A stretch of 64,000 nucleotides of DNA from Platerodrilus igneus. Lineage: Eukaryota; Arthropoda; Insecta; Coleoptera; Lycidae. The notes under the pieces were generated by a model. It did not search any database. It was not told the DNA's origin and saw nothing but the letters and a program-made list of their open reading frames with translations. Below, piece by piece: positions 1-12,179 of the stretch (within the stretch, counting starts at the first letter, position 1; each line of letters opens with the position of its first letter). The stretch covers positions 5,766,001 to 5,830,000 of the forward strand of contig JARFIW010000139.1 of the NCBI GenBank assembly GCA_036346225.1, read 5' to 3'. The translations under genes and the position numbers were made by a program.

Positions 1-1771
1 GCCAGGAGATATAGGAAGATATCAAATAGATTACATTCTTGTTAGACAACGGTTTAGGAATCAAGTAAAAGACGACTGTAGAAGCTACCCAGAAGCAGAT
101 AGACACTGACCACAACAATGTAATTATGAAGGCCGCACTTAAATTTAAAAATTTGAAAAAAGAGAAACGGAAAACGGCGCTTTGACTTTGAGAAGCTAAG
201 AAATAAAAATATTCAAGAAAGATTCGAAAAAAAGTCAAATGAATTGGTGGAAGATATCGGGAAAATATCTGATACTAAGGAATTAGAAAAAGAATGGAAT
301 AACATTAAATCCAGCCTGGTCATAGCGGCCAGAGATATTCTGGGGTATACACAAAAAGAAAATAAGAAACCATGGATAATAAAGGATATCGTGAATTTAA
401 TAGAAGAAAGACGAAAATACAAAAATAGATCAGACGAAACAGGAAAACAGAGATACAAAGCCATAAAATGGGAAATTATTCGCAAATGCAGGAAAGCTAA
501 AAAGCAATGGGTTGATGAAAAGTGCAAAGAGGTAGAAACTAAGATGGAAGTAGGAAAGACAGATGAAGCATACAAACTAATTAGAATCAATTTTAGGGAT
601 ATAAAACCGTATAGCAAAAATATAAAGGACGCGGGAGGAACCGTCATTATAGAAAATACAGAGAAAGTGGGTAGATGGCAAGAATATATAGGGAATTATT
701 ATACAGGAGAGGAACTAACAGTATTAGACGAGGATTAAGACATTGAAAATGATGAATTGGGATATCCTATACTTAGATATGAGTTTGAATTAGCATTAAA
801 GGGTCTGAAAAATGGTAAGGCGCTAGGTATAGATAAGGTGCAAGTAGAAGCTTTAAAAGCCGGTGGACAAGCAGTAACAGAACGTCTCTTCCAACTTGTA
901 AGCTATATGTACGAGACAGGCGAGATACCCAAAGATGTCAAATGTAACATCATAGTAACTATACCAAAAAGAAAGGCGCAGATAGATGTGAAAATTTTCG
1001 AAAAATAAGTTTGACAGCACATATTTCAAAAATATTAACTAGAATTGTACAAAGACGAATGGAAAAACGAACTGAAAAAATACTAGGAGAAGATCAATTT
1101 GGGTTTAGGCGAAACAGGGGAACACGGGAGACTATTTTAGCTTTGAGAGTGATAATGGAAAACAATAGAAAAAGAGGAAAGCGTATATATAGGGTTTGTA
1201 GATCTGGAATAAGCATTCGACAATGTAAAATAGAAAAAAAATGTTCGAAATACTCAAAAAAATTGGAATGAGTTATAGGAATAGACGAATAGTACATAGC
1301 TTATACAAAGAGCAAACAACAGTAATAGAATTAGAGCAAGAACGTAGAGAAGTAAACATTAGAAAAGGGGTGAGACAGGGATGTGTCCTATATTAATTTT
1401 TAACTTGTACATTGAAGAGGCAATGAATACCGTCAAATGCAGGAATACGTTTGGAATTACTATGTAGGGACAAAAAATTGATATGCTTATATTTGCAGAT
1501 GATATAGCGGTATTAGCATCTAGCAAGGAAGAATTAGAAGCTGCTCTTAATGAAATGGAAACGGTTTTAACAGAGAGATATGGTATGAAAATTAATGCGA
1601 AATATATTAGACGCAGAAATAGGAAAAAAGAGTAGAATAGGTAGACCTAGGTTAGACTATTGCACACAGATAGTGAAAGATGTAGGCTGTAAGAATTTAA
1701 GGGAAATGTGAAGGCTAGCTCAGAATAGAAATTAATGGAGGTACGCATCCAACCAGTTCCAAGATGGATAA
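1..1771 (+). pseudogene. Endonuclease/reverse transcriptase polyprotein of RTE copy A, broken
   Basis: The decayed remnant of the single RTE ORF would have nicked target DNA and copied the element RNA. In order it holds the end of the APE-type endonuclease (about 1-130), a basic linker (244-738), the first RT blocks (757-1008, with a GKALGIDKV stretch), a middle block (1011-1271, EDQFGFRRNRGTRE) and the catalytic FADD box at 1492-1503. The reading frame changes at several points, and stops fall at 738, 1008 and 1271. The C-terminal tryptophan-rich end (WRYASNQ...) returns at about 1735-1771 and stops at TAA. About 485 bp before it is deleted. It cannot make a working protein. Confidence 0.88.
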
Positions 1772-2280
1772 ACTAACAACGAAAAAAGTAACTGTACTTA
1801 CACATGAGGATTATTATAAGCAACTACAAAGTATTGGTTGGGTAATATTCTCGAATAATGTTAATTGTGTGAAAGGATTTACTGGAAAGCTATTAATTCG
1901 GCAAATGTCCATGTGTTGGGGGATCTTGGCATCCACAGGCTGCTTAACCCCGTTCACTAAATCTCGGTGTAATGGGGCAAAGAATTATAAAACAATTGAA
2001 GGGGAACCGAGCTGTATATAGGCTGTGAGAATTTCAGGGAATTGTGTAGGCTAGCTCAGAATATAAATAAGTGCAGGTACGTGCCCAACCAGTTTTGAGG
2101 CAGAAAACCTAATGACGAAAAAATAGTGCAGATAAATCTGATGATTATTATAAACAGCTACAGCTGCAGCTAATGTTGACTGTGCGAAAAGATATATTGG
2201 AAAAATATTAAATCGGCAAATGTTCAAGTGCTGGGGGAATTTGGCAGCTACAGGCTGCTGACCTCCCTACACAACCTTTA

Positions 2281-2567
2281 CATTTGATTTTCCAATGCTC
2301 CACCCGAATGTTCTACTTTGGCCAGGAAGTGAGTTTTTTTACCTGGAATTTTGAATTTTGTCGAACCCTTGCTGTTCCAAGCAAGGTAGGGATCTTTAAC
2401 GTGCGTGACAACACACACACACACGGTACTTCCATTTTACCTCTTATCCGAAAAAGGGTGTATTTTTGTGAAAAACGCTCGCCTAACATTTTTCAAGCGG
2501 ACCGTGTCGGGATTTGAACCAGGGGCCTTGGGCATAGTAGTCACACACATACCAACTACGTCACGGA
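2281..2567 (-). mobile_element. tRNA-derived SINE, copy 1
   Basis: Read on the minus strand it begins near 2567 with a tRNA-like head carrying an A-box-like TGACGTAGTTGGTA and a B-box-like GGTTCAAATCCC, about 35 bases apart. A short CA/GT run and a unique body follow, ending in TTGGAAAATCAAATG. Two more copies (5249-5601 and 6665-6812) share the body, which shows a dispersed family. The internal polymerase III promoter is known for tRNA-derived SINEs; assignment to that class is from box sequence and spacing. No ORF is expected. It sits inside the tail of RTE copy A and replaces part of it. Confidence 0.8.
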
Positions 2568-2746
2568 ATATATTACAAGCGGAGATAGGAAGAAAGAGGT
2601 AGACCTAGATCGGACTATCACACGATAGTAATAGATGTAGACCGTGCAATTTTCAGGGAAATCTGTAGGTTAGTTCAGAATAGGAAACAATGAGGGTACG
2701 CGTTTAACCAGTTCCAGGACTGAAGAGCTAATGGTGATGATGAGAA

Positions 2747-4736
2747 TCATGTATAATCAAGGCATAAATTTTTATTGAGTTTTTATAATTTCTCGATACT
2801 TCCAACTCTGTTCCAAGTCCATCGTTGCGTCCTTAATGCTTTCAATTTAATGAGGGCAGCCGACTAGAAATACTGGCGATTCTTTAAACTTGTAATCCAT
2901 TAAACATTTATTAGAGGTCTTGTTCGGATGGTATTTTTCAATAAAAATTGAATACGACAGGTATGATGGTAAGTAGTCGCTCTGTTTGAAATCCAGATTC
3001 GTGTGATGTATATGACCAATACATGGTGTGTTAGTACAACCCTAAATATTGAATTTTAATGTAAATAAATTTAAATCTTTAGGTGAAGAAGTTTTACAAT
3101 TCTTGTTAGAAAATACATCATCAAATGTGTATTGCTATATTCATTTACAAAAATTTAAATATTCTAGAAAATGTTTGGTGCAGACGGTCAACGTGACGGA
3201 TGCAAAGATAGCGGGTGTGTCTAAGTGATAGTTCTGATATTAAACGTCACGTGGAGGTGTGACGACGTACGTTGTATGGATGAGGTGGATTATTTAACAT
3301 TCAGGTGGCGAGGGTGGCGCTGGCACTGGCGGTGGCGTCGGCGTCGGCGCTGCACTAAGTCCATCCTCATCCTCTACTAAACAGTGTGCCAACGAATGGC
3401 ACAGGAATTTTTTTTGTCAAAAGTTATTAATGGTTTGGGTAAATTGCACTTTATTTGACTAGAGTCCAAGTGAATTTATACTTACTTTATATAATCTATT
3501 TGATAAACTTAACATTACCATATTCCCGCTTCCGTGTATAACATATTCTTGTACTCACTCCTTTGAGATGATTTTAGCAATCATCTTCTATTTCAAGAAC
3601 AGCTGTAAGCTTTACGGAAGCAGTTCCACTTGTTATCACCTCCAGCTTGATCAATCACAATACATTTTAATTAAAGGATTACCCTTAATTTGAAGTCATC
3701 CATCTCTCCAACCTTATTTGAGTGCTCTATGTATTAAATATGTAATCGCTGCCTGAAAGCATTCTCTATTACATCATTGACTTCTGTACCGTAATAAAAT
3801 CCGATTCAATCGAGACCTACAATTCCAATTAATTTTTCTTGGCCTCTTTCGTTTCCAAATTAATAATAAAATCCTTCAGAGAACTCTTGTATTTAATTTA
3901 TACTCTTGAAAATCAGCAAATCAACCCTCTATAACCATAATCACGTGTACGAGGATTCAATTAAGTGAAATTTAATATTACAGCACACAGGGAGCTCGGT
4001 TGCAATAAAAAAGAGCAAAATGGCGGCATGCAAAAGGTCAAGGGAGCCTTGGTAACCTTGACCGGTAGCGGTCAATAGCTACTATTACTGAACAAATGCT
4101 TGTCACCGTTATCTAAATTTATTAAGCATTTAAATTATGATTCTCTAATAACGATGTTGTTGTCCCACTGTTTTAGCTAACGCTAGCACGCATTAACATT
4201 TAATTTCTTTTATTTGCATTAGTGTTGCATTTTCTTTCAAGTTCAATGTCGTAACCGGCGTAATATACTGAGTGTCAATAGGAACATTGATTAATTGAGT
4301 TAGATAATCACGAATTATAGGTTTTTTATATGAAATTCCAAGCGCATAGACTGCAAAGTGTTGCAATCTTCGTGGTTGGTTCGTTCGTTCGTAAATAATT
4401 TTTATACGAGTCGTTGGCCTTATATTTTCTTACCAGCGTTTAGGAATTGATGAATTTATTTAGTGTCAAGGTCGTTCAATTAAATTTTTAACATTTAACA
4501 ATTTGGAACGGCAATTCTTGAACTGTCCAAGCCCAACTTTAACATAGTATATCTAGAAACAAAAGTTTTCTTTTATTTACAAAACTATATGGGTAGCTCG
4601 CTATCGCATTACTTTTTTAATGAGAAAAAGGTATCAAGAGGTGTAGCTAACTATGTATTCAATATGTCGATTTGCCATGGTCGTATTCGGTTAATTCTAT
4701 TGAGGAACCCAATTCCTGTTGTTACTTATCAACTGA
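2747..4736. other. Gene-free stretch
   Basis: I see no coding region with recognisable similarity and no RNA gene here. The sequence is AT-rich, apart from a short GGC/GGT-rich run listed separately. Confidence 0.6.
3303..3354. repeat. GGTGGC/GGCGTC-type trinucleotide run
   Basis: A short imperfect triplet run built of GGTGGC, GCTGGC and GGCGTC units stands out as strongly GC-rich in AT-rich surroundings. It is a simple-sequence repeat with no sign of coding use. Confidence 0.7.
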
Positions 4737-4982
4737 CTAGCTAGCGGCGACGATTACTTTGATGGCACAAGTTTCATCACTGAGGATCCTTTGAAAATCT
4801 AAAAAAATTAAACAATAACTAAATAATTCAATTTTCAAGCAACCGGAATTGTTATCGTACTCACAATTGCGCAAGATCCGTCCCAAATCTGTGTTTATTC
4901 CTTTATGAAAAGTTATTCCAGTAGTTTTCTTAATATTAACGACACCTTCACTGCTGCAACCGTGAACGGCACACAACACCAT
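4737..4982 (-). pseudogene. THAP-like zinc-finger N-terminus, probably a fragment with one intron
   Basis: The 81-codon frame starts MVLCAVHGCSSEG, followed by GITFHK. This fits the start of a THAP domain (first Cys pair C-x3-C near residues 4 and 9, then the FHK segment), a DNA-binding module of P-element transposases and host regulators. After about residue 40 the similarity is lost. At that point the minus strand reads GTGAGTAC, a textbook 5' splice site, and about 60 bases on a T-rich tract ends in TTTTTTTAG, so an intron is likely. The spliced reading gives about 20 more residues before a stop and no clear second Cys-x2-His pair. I infer a partial copy or first exon. It could still be chance similarity. 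Confidence 0.35.
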
Positions 4983-5248
4983 TAGTTATTTCACGATTAG
5001 CAACTTCAAATATAATCTACCCACACACAAATTGTTGAAATGTACTAAAAACTCAATCCTGTATACAAGTGGTAGAAACGCCGACTCAACATAGCTGATA
5101 TGATACACTTTTATCACAACAGTGTCTCCCCACTATACCACCTTATTGGGTCAGCTGTTGAAGTCATATCTAACAAGCAATACCCCCACAAACTTTCAAA
5201 ATCACTACAAAGACGTACAAAGATCGTTGTCGCAAGCAGGGAATTGAA

Positions 5249-5500
5249 CATTTGATTTTCCAATGCTCCACGCGAAGGTACTGCATTGGCCAGAAAACGA
5301 GTTTCTTTACCTGGAAATTTTGCCAAACCCTTGCTGTTCTAAGCAAGGTAGGAATTTTTAACGTGCCTCACAACACACATACACGCACGCAAGCAAGCAA
5401 GCACGTACGCACGCAGGCAGGCACGCAGGCAGGCAGGTAGGTAGTCAGGCAGGCCGGCAGGCAGGCAGGCAAGCAAACAGACAGACAGGCAGGCAAGCAG

Positions 5501-5535
<35 letters not shown>

Positions 5536-5601
5536 CCGTGTCCATATTTGAACCCGGGACCTTGGACATAGTAGTCACACGCAGACCAACTACGCCACGG
5601 A
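5249..5601 (-). mobile_element. tRNA-derived SINE, copy 2, with expanded internal microsatellite
   Basis: The same family as the copy at 2281-2567. On the minus strand the head near 5600 reads TGGCGTAGTTGGTCTG (A-box-like) and GGGTTCAAATATGG (B-box-like). The body, with TACCTTGCTTAGAACAGCAA, runs to TTGGAAAATCAAATG. Between head and body, where the other copies hold a short CA run, this copy has about 155 bases of tetranucleotide repeat. No clean target-site duplication is evident. Confidence 0.8.
5382..5537. repeat. Tetranucleotide microsatellite (GCAC/GCAG/GCAA)n
   Basis: An imperfect run of GCAC, GCAG, GCAA and GTAG units ends in a pure (GCAC)n block. It lies within SINE copy 2, at the point where copies 1 and 3 have only a short CA run. 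It opens long but meaningless reading frames on both strands. Confidence 0.95.
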
Positions 5602-6664
5602 ACTAGAAGAACAACAGTTCCTAAGCTCCCCCACCGCCCACCCTACCCCACCCTTTCGGGAATAATTCTATACCCCCTGTATTTTATAAGCTAGATGAGA
5701 ACAACCGATTATACAACTAACAAAGACGTAGTACTACGGTGTTCTATTATTTTCACTCCCACAAACTTTGAATCTAAATTCCTGTAACCTGTTTAGCATG
5801 TTTTACAAAATGTAAGACGATGTTACACAATGTTATTTTTGGCTGAACTTGAGATCTTTTAGGATGAAGGGATCTCCTAAAAAAGATGGAAACTCAACTA
5901 TCTTCCGACTATGCTATAGGGGTCTATTCCTCGGGTAGAGCTTATGAGGAGTGGTCCTGGTTCTTATGACAAAACATTATTTACTTCCAACTCTAATAAT
6001 ACTAAAATAGGGGTGCAAGGGGGCGCTACCAAGTCCTTAAATTTTCTATACAAGGGTTTGCCTTAAGGGGAGACTTGGAAGTCCTTAGAGAAAATTATCG
6101 TGTTTACTGCTTAAGCAGGATCTGTAAAAAATATAATTTAGTATAGCTAAGAAGGACACATGAGAGGTGCTCTTGCTACCTTTAAGAAAAGAATAACTAT
6201 TAATATAAATTATTTGAACTGTATTATAAACACATTTTTAGGCATTCAATTCTTGAAAATACTATTAGTGCTCTTTAGTCAAGTGAGAACTAAAAACATT
6301 AAAATTGTAAAGGGTAGTAATGTCTTTTTTACTTCTTGAACTAATTACCCTATTCCTGAACTCCTTGTTCAAAATAAAACAATTACTCAAATAATTTAAA
6401 TGATCGTTCTTTAATTAAAAATTTCCTTCAAAGTAATAAAATGTTATGTACAAAATATACATCTCAAAGGTAGTTTTAATTTCTTCAAAACAAATTTAGA
6501 ATGAGAAAATTGTTACTGTCTCTGCTAAGAATTAGAAAATATCAAAAATATATCAAACATTTTTATAAGGCTTTTCAAATCAATTACCCAAAATATCAGA
6601 TAAACCAGTTGTTATAGCACGACAATGCACCTTCGCATACAAGCATACTTGTACGTCAATTTTG
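5602..6664. other. Gene-free stretch
   Basis: AT-rich sequence with a short C-rich patch at 5625-5660. I see no gene, RNA or recognisable element. Confidence 0.6.
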
Positions 6665-6812
6665 GCTCACTTGATTTTTTTCCAATGCTCCACCTGAAGG
6701 TACTATATTGGACAGGACAAGTTTTTTATCTGGAAATATTTTATTTTGCGCAATCTTTGCTGTTCTAAGCAAGGTAGAGATCTAGAACGTGCGTAACAAC
6801 ACACGCAGGATC
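6665..6812 (-). mobile_element. SINE copy 3, body only (head missing)
   Basis: It matches the body of the two SINE copies above, including the stretches around TCCAATGCTCCACC and TCTAAGCAAGGTAGAGATCT. It stops at the internal CA run, so the tRNA-like head is absent, as expected of a 5'-truncated insertion. A 7-bp-stem hairpin (ATCTCTC, 8-base loop, GAGAGAT) lies immediately beyond, at 6810-6831. Confidence 0.75.
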
Positions 6813-6959
6813 TCTCATCGGAACGAGAGATTTAAAACTGTTAAGCTTCTTGTTTACCTGTTCAATGTAGTTTTCAACTTTGTATTTGCGCCGAAAATTT
6901 CCGGCAATTACAAAGAATGAAATTATGGACTCCGTTTGTCAAATTTACGAAGGCAGGAT

Positions 6960-7828
6960 TCTAAATGAGTTTATCCTATTTGTGGGCCGTTCAATATTTT
7001 TGCTTCATTTTTTCCATATAGATGCAAAGCATAATCCGTTCTCATCAAGAGCCTTTACAAACTGCTTAATAGGAACCAACTTGATATGCAGTGAAGAAAA
7101 GATGATTTTTATCTTGTATAAACAAGGGGTCTTTAATGATATACTTTTCCCCAACGTCCGCGTTTTTTCTCTTTAGGGTACTTTTTTCTAACCCAGTAGT
7201 GCGTTTTGGCTCTGCTATACCAGAGGCCCAAAAAGCAAGGAGGTTTGTTGCTGTCACTTTGCTGTACATTGTGAAAGTTTACCATATTTAAATTTGCACA
7301 AATTGATATTCGTGATACTTAATCTTCCTCGAGACCAAAGCTATGGTTTATATTCTTTTTTTATTTTCGTTGAGTAAGCGATTGGTATTGAACCATATTT
7401 GTTCCCATTGTGTTGGAATCATTTCGAACTTCCCGTTAAGCTGACGAGACATAGGCGCGAATGTCATCTGGAAAGTAGTTAAGAAGACCTATTCTTTCCA
7501 AGAGTCCTGTAATTTTTTAAAAAAATACAAAATTGTCCTTTTGCGAGAAGGATAACACGCCCTTTTCTCTTGTGCAGCAAAAGGTAATTTTGGTTCTTTG
7601 ATCCAGAAATTTTTGTCCTTTAACCTTGAAAGTTAGTAATTCAGAAGAGGCTTTTGACAGGTTGAGATCTCTAGTATGGTCATTTAATTCATCCTGGTTG
7701 AAATTTTGAGGAATTAAAGACAACTCTTCATTATTACCATCACCTTCATCTGTATCAGAAGGGTGATGAGCAGGAGAACACTCGTTCTCACAGAGCTCTG
7801 GTAGCTGTTGAAATATTGGGTTTGACAC
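6960..7828 (-). pseudogene. Decayed copy of an unnamed protein family common in arthropod repeats
   Basis: The best frame (7517-7828, 103 codons) contains DELNDHTRDLNLSKASSELL and a stretch ending FSQKDNFVFF. Continuing downstream in shifting frames I read NLNMVNF, then PCFLGLWYSRAKTHYWV, then a SLHIKLVPIKQFVKALDENG-like block and finally GPQI near 6975. These blocks occur in this order in a family of about 600-residue uncharacterised arthropod proteins that I know from memory as high-copy genomic repeats. Function is unknown to me. Frameshifts, stops and missing segments make this copy dead. A KFPAIT-containing block that should belong between ALDENG and GPQI appears instead on the plus strand near 6880-6920. 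Confidence 0.6.
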
Positions 7829-10800
7829 TTTCTATGAGTGAGGAACCAGTCGTCTTGCAGAGCCTAAATCAGGCTAAGTCCACATGCTACAGTTGTTTCG
7901 GTTGATTTTAATAATATTTACTAGGCGGGAATAACGGTCCTCGAAGTGGTTTTTTGGTTCTCTCCAAATCATCGCTATGCCGATTTTCAAACTTTTTCTT
8001 TTCTCGGTAGTTCACTGATCACAAAGTCTAACGCCAATCCAAACTCACTAACGGTTATTGTTTTTTTAACGTGTATTCTCTGTATATGTAACAAAACATA
8101 TCAGGATGATGTACGCAACTTCATCTACTTGAACTCATTTTATTTCTAGTCAACAACACAAATACAACAATCTACAGCACAATACATTCTAGGTTAATTT
8201 TATAACTCTATCCTAAACATAAATATCACGCGAGGTCAACTACTATCTACTCTGCATGGCGAAAACTCACAAATTAACCTCGACTCTAGTTGAAGTCTAA
8301 GTTACTGGATACTTACTCCATCATGTGGTGGGTTTTTTTGGAACTACTGGACGGTAAACTGACAATAGGTGAAATATACAGGAACCAATCCTTGTATATG
8401 TAATTTAGACCTGCACATTTCACATACAACTGCACGTTTAAAAAACACTTATCTGAAAAAGACAGAAGGTAGAGAAAAGCTGATCTCGTATTTAGATTCA
8501 ACGCCCCAATATAGCTAAAATTAATCCTAAACTTCTAGGCACCACAAAACAACTTTTTGTAAGTCTTGTGTTGCCTTTACTTGCGTTACTGTCTTTTTCA
8601 ACACCCAAAAAGTAGAAATTTAAACTTTCTTAACTGCTACAGGCTGTTGCGCTTTTTTCTAAAAGGATTCACCTTCACCTTTTTATTGTATTATTTAGCT
8701 TCAGGAGATTTTTAAACCCCGTATGGGGAAATTCTCCATTATTATTATATTCAATATAAGCGTTACCTGAAAACCACACAAAGATTTGATTTTCGCGTAA
8801 GTCCGGACATTGATTTATGATTTGCGGTAAGTAAACAGGCAACACATCGTTTCCCATGCCTTAAAGTGTACCTGCGTCTAGCAGTTTGCGTGAGAACATT
8901 AACCTATTTTGGAGTGGGACGATGACTAGTAGAAGCCGTTGCGTCGAAACGAGCAGACTGTATTACCGGCCTTCCTCCAGTGCGGATGTGTTAGAGTTCT
9001 GCAGTCTTACAGCCGCTTTTGTTTGTTGAACCTATACTTACTTCCGGAGGCTCATTTTAAAAATATTTCTTGAAATGGACACGTAGGAAGAAGCCACGTC
9101 GAAGGAAGACCAGCGCTTGCTGCGGTAATTATTCCACAAATCATTATCAGTTCTCCTCATTCACTTGACGCTATTTGTTTTACGTGTCCGACTTTTCACT
9201 GCCAATCCCAATTTCATCCAGATTCTTTATAGGATCCAGGCGTACATTTGTTGCACGTCGCGTTACACGTTCATAATTGTCAAAAGATTGATTTAGAAAT
9301 GAAAAAGAATACACGGTGCTATTGGACTTGTATGAATAATACAAACCAAAGGTAATATAGAAAGATGAAGAGAGGCCTCAAATTGCATGCACGAAAATTT
9401 ATATGTTGGGCGCGGAGGCTAGAGTAACATGGCGACTGGCATATGTGTCGCGTTCTCGAATTCTTAAAAGTTGTACACGATTGCCAAATATATGCAATTA
9501 TCGTGATAGGAAAAATTTATTGTTTTAGCAAACGAAAGGTTTCTGGAAAGTAGGCTCAGAGTAGACCACTTCGAGATATGAAGCGAATTTGTTTTATTTC
9601 ATTTGTCAGCATTGCCTTACAAATTAGTATTTAAATAAAGGGGTTGTTTTATCGTGGATTGTACAAATAAATCGTTCTTAAAGCAGGGGCCTATCTGGCG
9701 TATATTGCCTCAGATGAGATCGATTAATAGCATTGTTTAAAAATAGCTAAGTTTTTTTCTTCTTTCTTCATTCTAGGTTCGAATCACTTGATCAAAAACA
9801 CTAAGGTACGTGTTACATACTGTATATAATGTATTCTGTGAAGGGAAAGGTTTTCTATGTATAAAATATTGTAGCGCCTCTTAGTCTACCTCTGGCCAAA
9901 ATAACACACCGGAATGTAAGCGAGACGTTTATACCAAAAAGACGATTGATGGGGCCCTGCGGCGTAAGATGTCTAGATGGTTTTGATTGACAGATACAAG
10001 TGTTTTGAATTTAAGAGTTATTGAGATTGCAATAGATACATTTGAACTTTTATTTACATAATTTCTGGTATGTTTTCGAAATAATCAGTGCAATTGAAGA
10101 ACGTATATAAATTGCCGTCATGAGTGTTGGAGTTCAATTTTATTTGAAGCTTTGATTGCAAAAGGTTCTAGTTTAAAGTTTCCATAAATGTGGTATAAAT
10201 TATTGTTGATATAAATTGCTGTATCTGATCTAAATTACCGTAATGATCGATATAAACTGATAATTAACGCTTGGATAATTAATTGTAGTGCTTTGTAGTG
10301 TTAAGAATTTGTACCGTTAGCGATTAGGTAGAAGTAAATTGTGTGAGATCTTTTGAAGAAAATTTTATTGCAGCTACGAGTTGTTGCAAAGGCTTGTATA
10401 ATCAGTTTGGTAATAGAGAACTGTTGTTTGTGCAAATAGAGTTACAATATCGTAAATTAGAGAGAGAAATTTTGAACTATGCTTTGTTTCTAATGTAAAT
10501 CAGTTGCCATTTAAAATCAAGTGTCTAGCAGTACTAAATGAATTAAATTTAAAATAATTGTACTCGTTTGGTATTTGCTACGTGCTTAATAAAGCTGACT
10601 TAAGATAGGTCATATTCTAGTTTATTAAGATGCATATACATTTCAAGATACTGAAATAGAGCCCCGAATTACTTGCTAGTTATTGGGCACTATCTAAACT
10701 TTATACTAGATGAACCTCGAATCGCTCTTCTATAACAAAAACATCCTCTAAACATGAACGTTTTCACTGTATGATCGAAATATTTGAAAGTAAGTTTATA

Positions 10801-11084
10801 ATCTAGCTTAAAGCCCTCACGTTATTCAAACCATTATCTTCTTATCTTAACTGACATTTCTCAAATTACAGGTCAAATAAATTCTTTCTACCCTAAAGCT
10901 TTAACGCCTGATTTAATAACAACCTTAAAATCGTTTGTTCACTATTCAGCTGTTGCTTTTTGGGACCCCATTCGCTTTGCAGATCCTTTTATTAGTTAGA
11001 TCCGAAAGGGTTCATTGACGATATATCGCATGAGAGTTAAGATTAATAATCTTCTTTTAAAGGTAAAGGATGCCGAACAATTTT
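7829..11084. other. Gene-free stretch
   Basis: Only short frames without recognisable similarity. AT-rich throughout, with a slightly more balanced patch at about 8900-9250. No element boundaries are visible. Confidence 0.55.
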
Positions 11085-11165
11085 TTTGTTCCTTCTGCAG
11101 ATGTTCTTTAGTAAATTCGTGCGTGGACCACCCTTGAAGTAGCGGTACTCTTTTTATAACACTTA
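11085..11165. repeat. Dispersed repeat R, copy 1
   Basis: About 80 bases around TGGACCACCCTTGAAGTAGC match the reverse complement of 39,464-39,545 with few changes. Both copies translate, in the same frame, to a CVDHP-like stretch followed by a stop, so both may come from one decayed coding element. I do not recognise it. Confidence 0.65.
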
Positions 11166-11484
11166 AACGGCCCCTGTTACAGGCTTAAATGTAACACTAT
11201 TCGTGTCCCTGCTTTTACAGCCCTCTTATTCTGGAATTCTATTTTTAGGTAAGGAAATCTATTTGAGGGATTTAAAAGTGTTTTGTGCTTTCATTTCAGA
11301 TCGAGTTACTATGCTTGACAGTAAGAGTACGTTATTTATAAATACGTTTAAGTAGACTGAAGTAACCAAAAGAAGTATGTAACCCTTTCTTGTTTTTAAT
11401 GTTTTATGGTTCTCACTTAACTAGGCTGCAGCGACGCTTCAGACTAATTAATAATAAAGGGTGAATTAATTGAACTCCTGCATA

Positions 11485-11516
11485 GGGGTATCAGGAGATC
11501 ATATGGGATATTAGCA
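11485..11516 (+). repeat. Lone fragment of the roughly 94-bp tandem repeat found at 42 kb
   Basis: The bases GGTATCAGGAGATCATATGG and the next eight match the core of the monomer tandemly repeated at 41,949-42,818. Only about 30 bases match and there is no array here. Confidence 0.55.
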
Positions 11517-12179
11517 TTATTTTTTGCAGAGCAACGGTTCTGCTAACGATGGACTTCACAATATTGTTTATTTTTTAGTGATGTAAAATTCTCGTTAAAA
11601 TATAACGCAGAAATTATTCGGAAATTTTTCGTGAAAATTTTCCGAAAAAATTGGAATGACTCAGATTTTGAAAAAGTAAAAAAATCGATTGTTCAATGAT
11701 TGCCCTTTCCATTGATGCCAAATAAAGTGACTAAATTCTCAGAATATTATTTTAAAATGCAAAAAGTTAATTTATGAAGTTTGGAAAGTAAAACGCGTGG
11801 TCCAATAACAATAAAAAATAATACAATATAAATGCTTCTCAAAAAAACAAACCAAGAAAAATAAAAAGTGAAACAAAAGACTAAAACATTTAATGTAACT
11901 TATTCGGTCGTTTCGGCAAAAATTGAAAATTAAAACAAACATAAAGAATAAACAAATATGATGAAAACATAATAAATTTTAATATTTTAATTAAAACATA
12001 TATTCACGGTGGGAGTAGACTATAATTTTATTGCTCCTCTATCTGTCTATTGTAACCTGCTGGGATTGAGAATGTAGATCTCAGTCCTTTGGGAAGAACT
12101 ATTACTGGTAGTTTCTGGCCTCCTCCAGGACTAAAACCAAAATTCATATTTAGCGCAGATTCTTTTTTACTAATTTGAT

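Larger units (their letters stand above)
1..2746 (+). mobile_element. RTE-type non-LTR retrotransposon, copy A (5' end beyond the window)
   Basis: This is a decayed copy of the same element as the one at 35,053-39,065 and aligns with it over most of its length. The window opens inside the endonuclease, at the stretch encoding PGDIGRYQIDYILV. The copy ends at an (ATG)n-type tail near 2746, as the other copies do. Relative to the 35-kb copy it lacks about 485 bp between 1600 and 1605, where the two sides share a short TAA microhomology. It also has a SINE at 2281-2567 in place of about 375 bp of the compound tail. The left target-site duplication lies outside the window, so the flanks cannot be checked. 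Confidence 0.9.

Noticed and set aside
213..647. 144-codon minus-strand frame, and its twin at 35,982-36,416
   Set aside because: Both are antisense shadows of the RTE linker region. Their similarity comes from the retrotransposon copies.
5339..5578. Cys/Ala/Leu-rich and Arg/Thr-rich frames across 5,339-5,578
   Set aside because: They are produced by the tetranucleotide microsatellite in the SINE.
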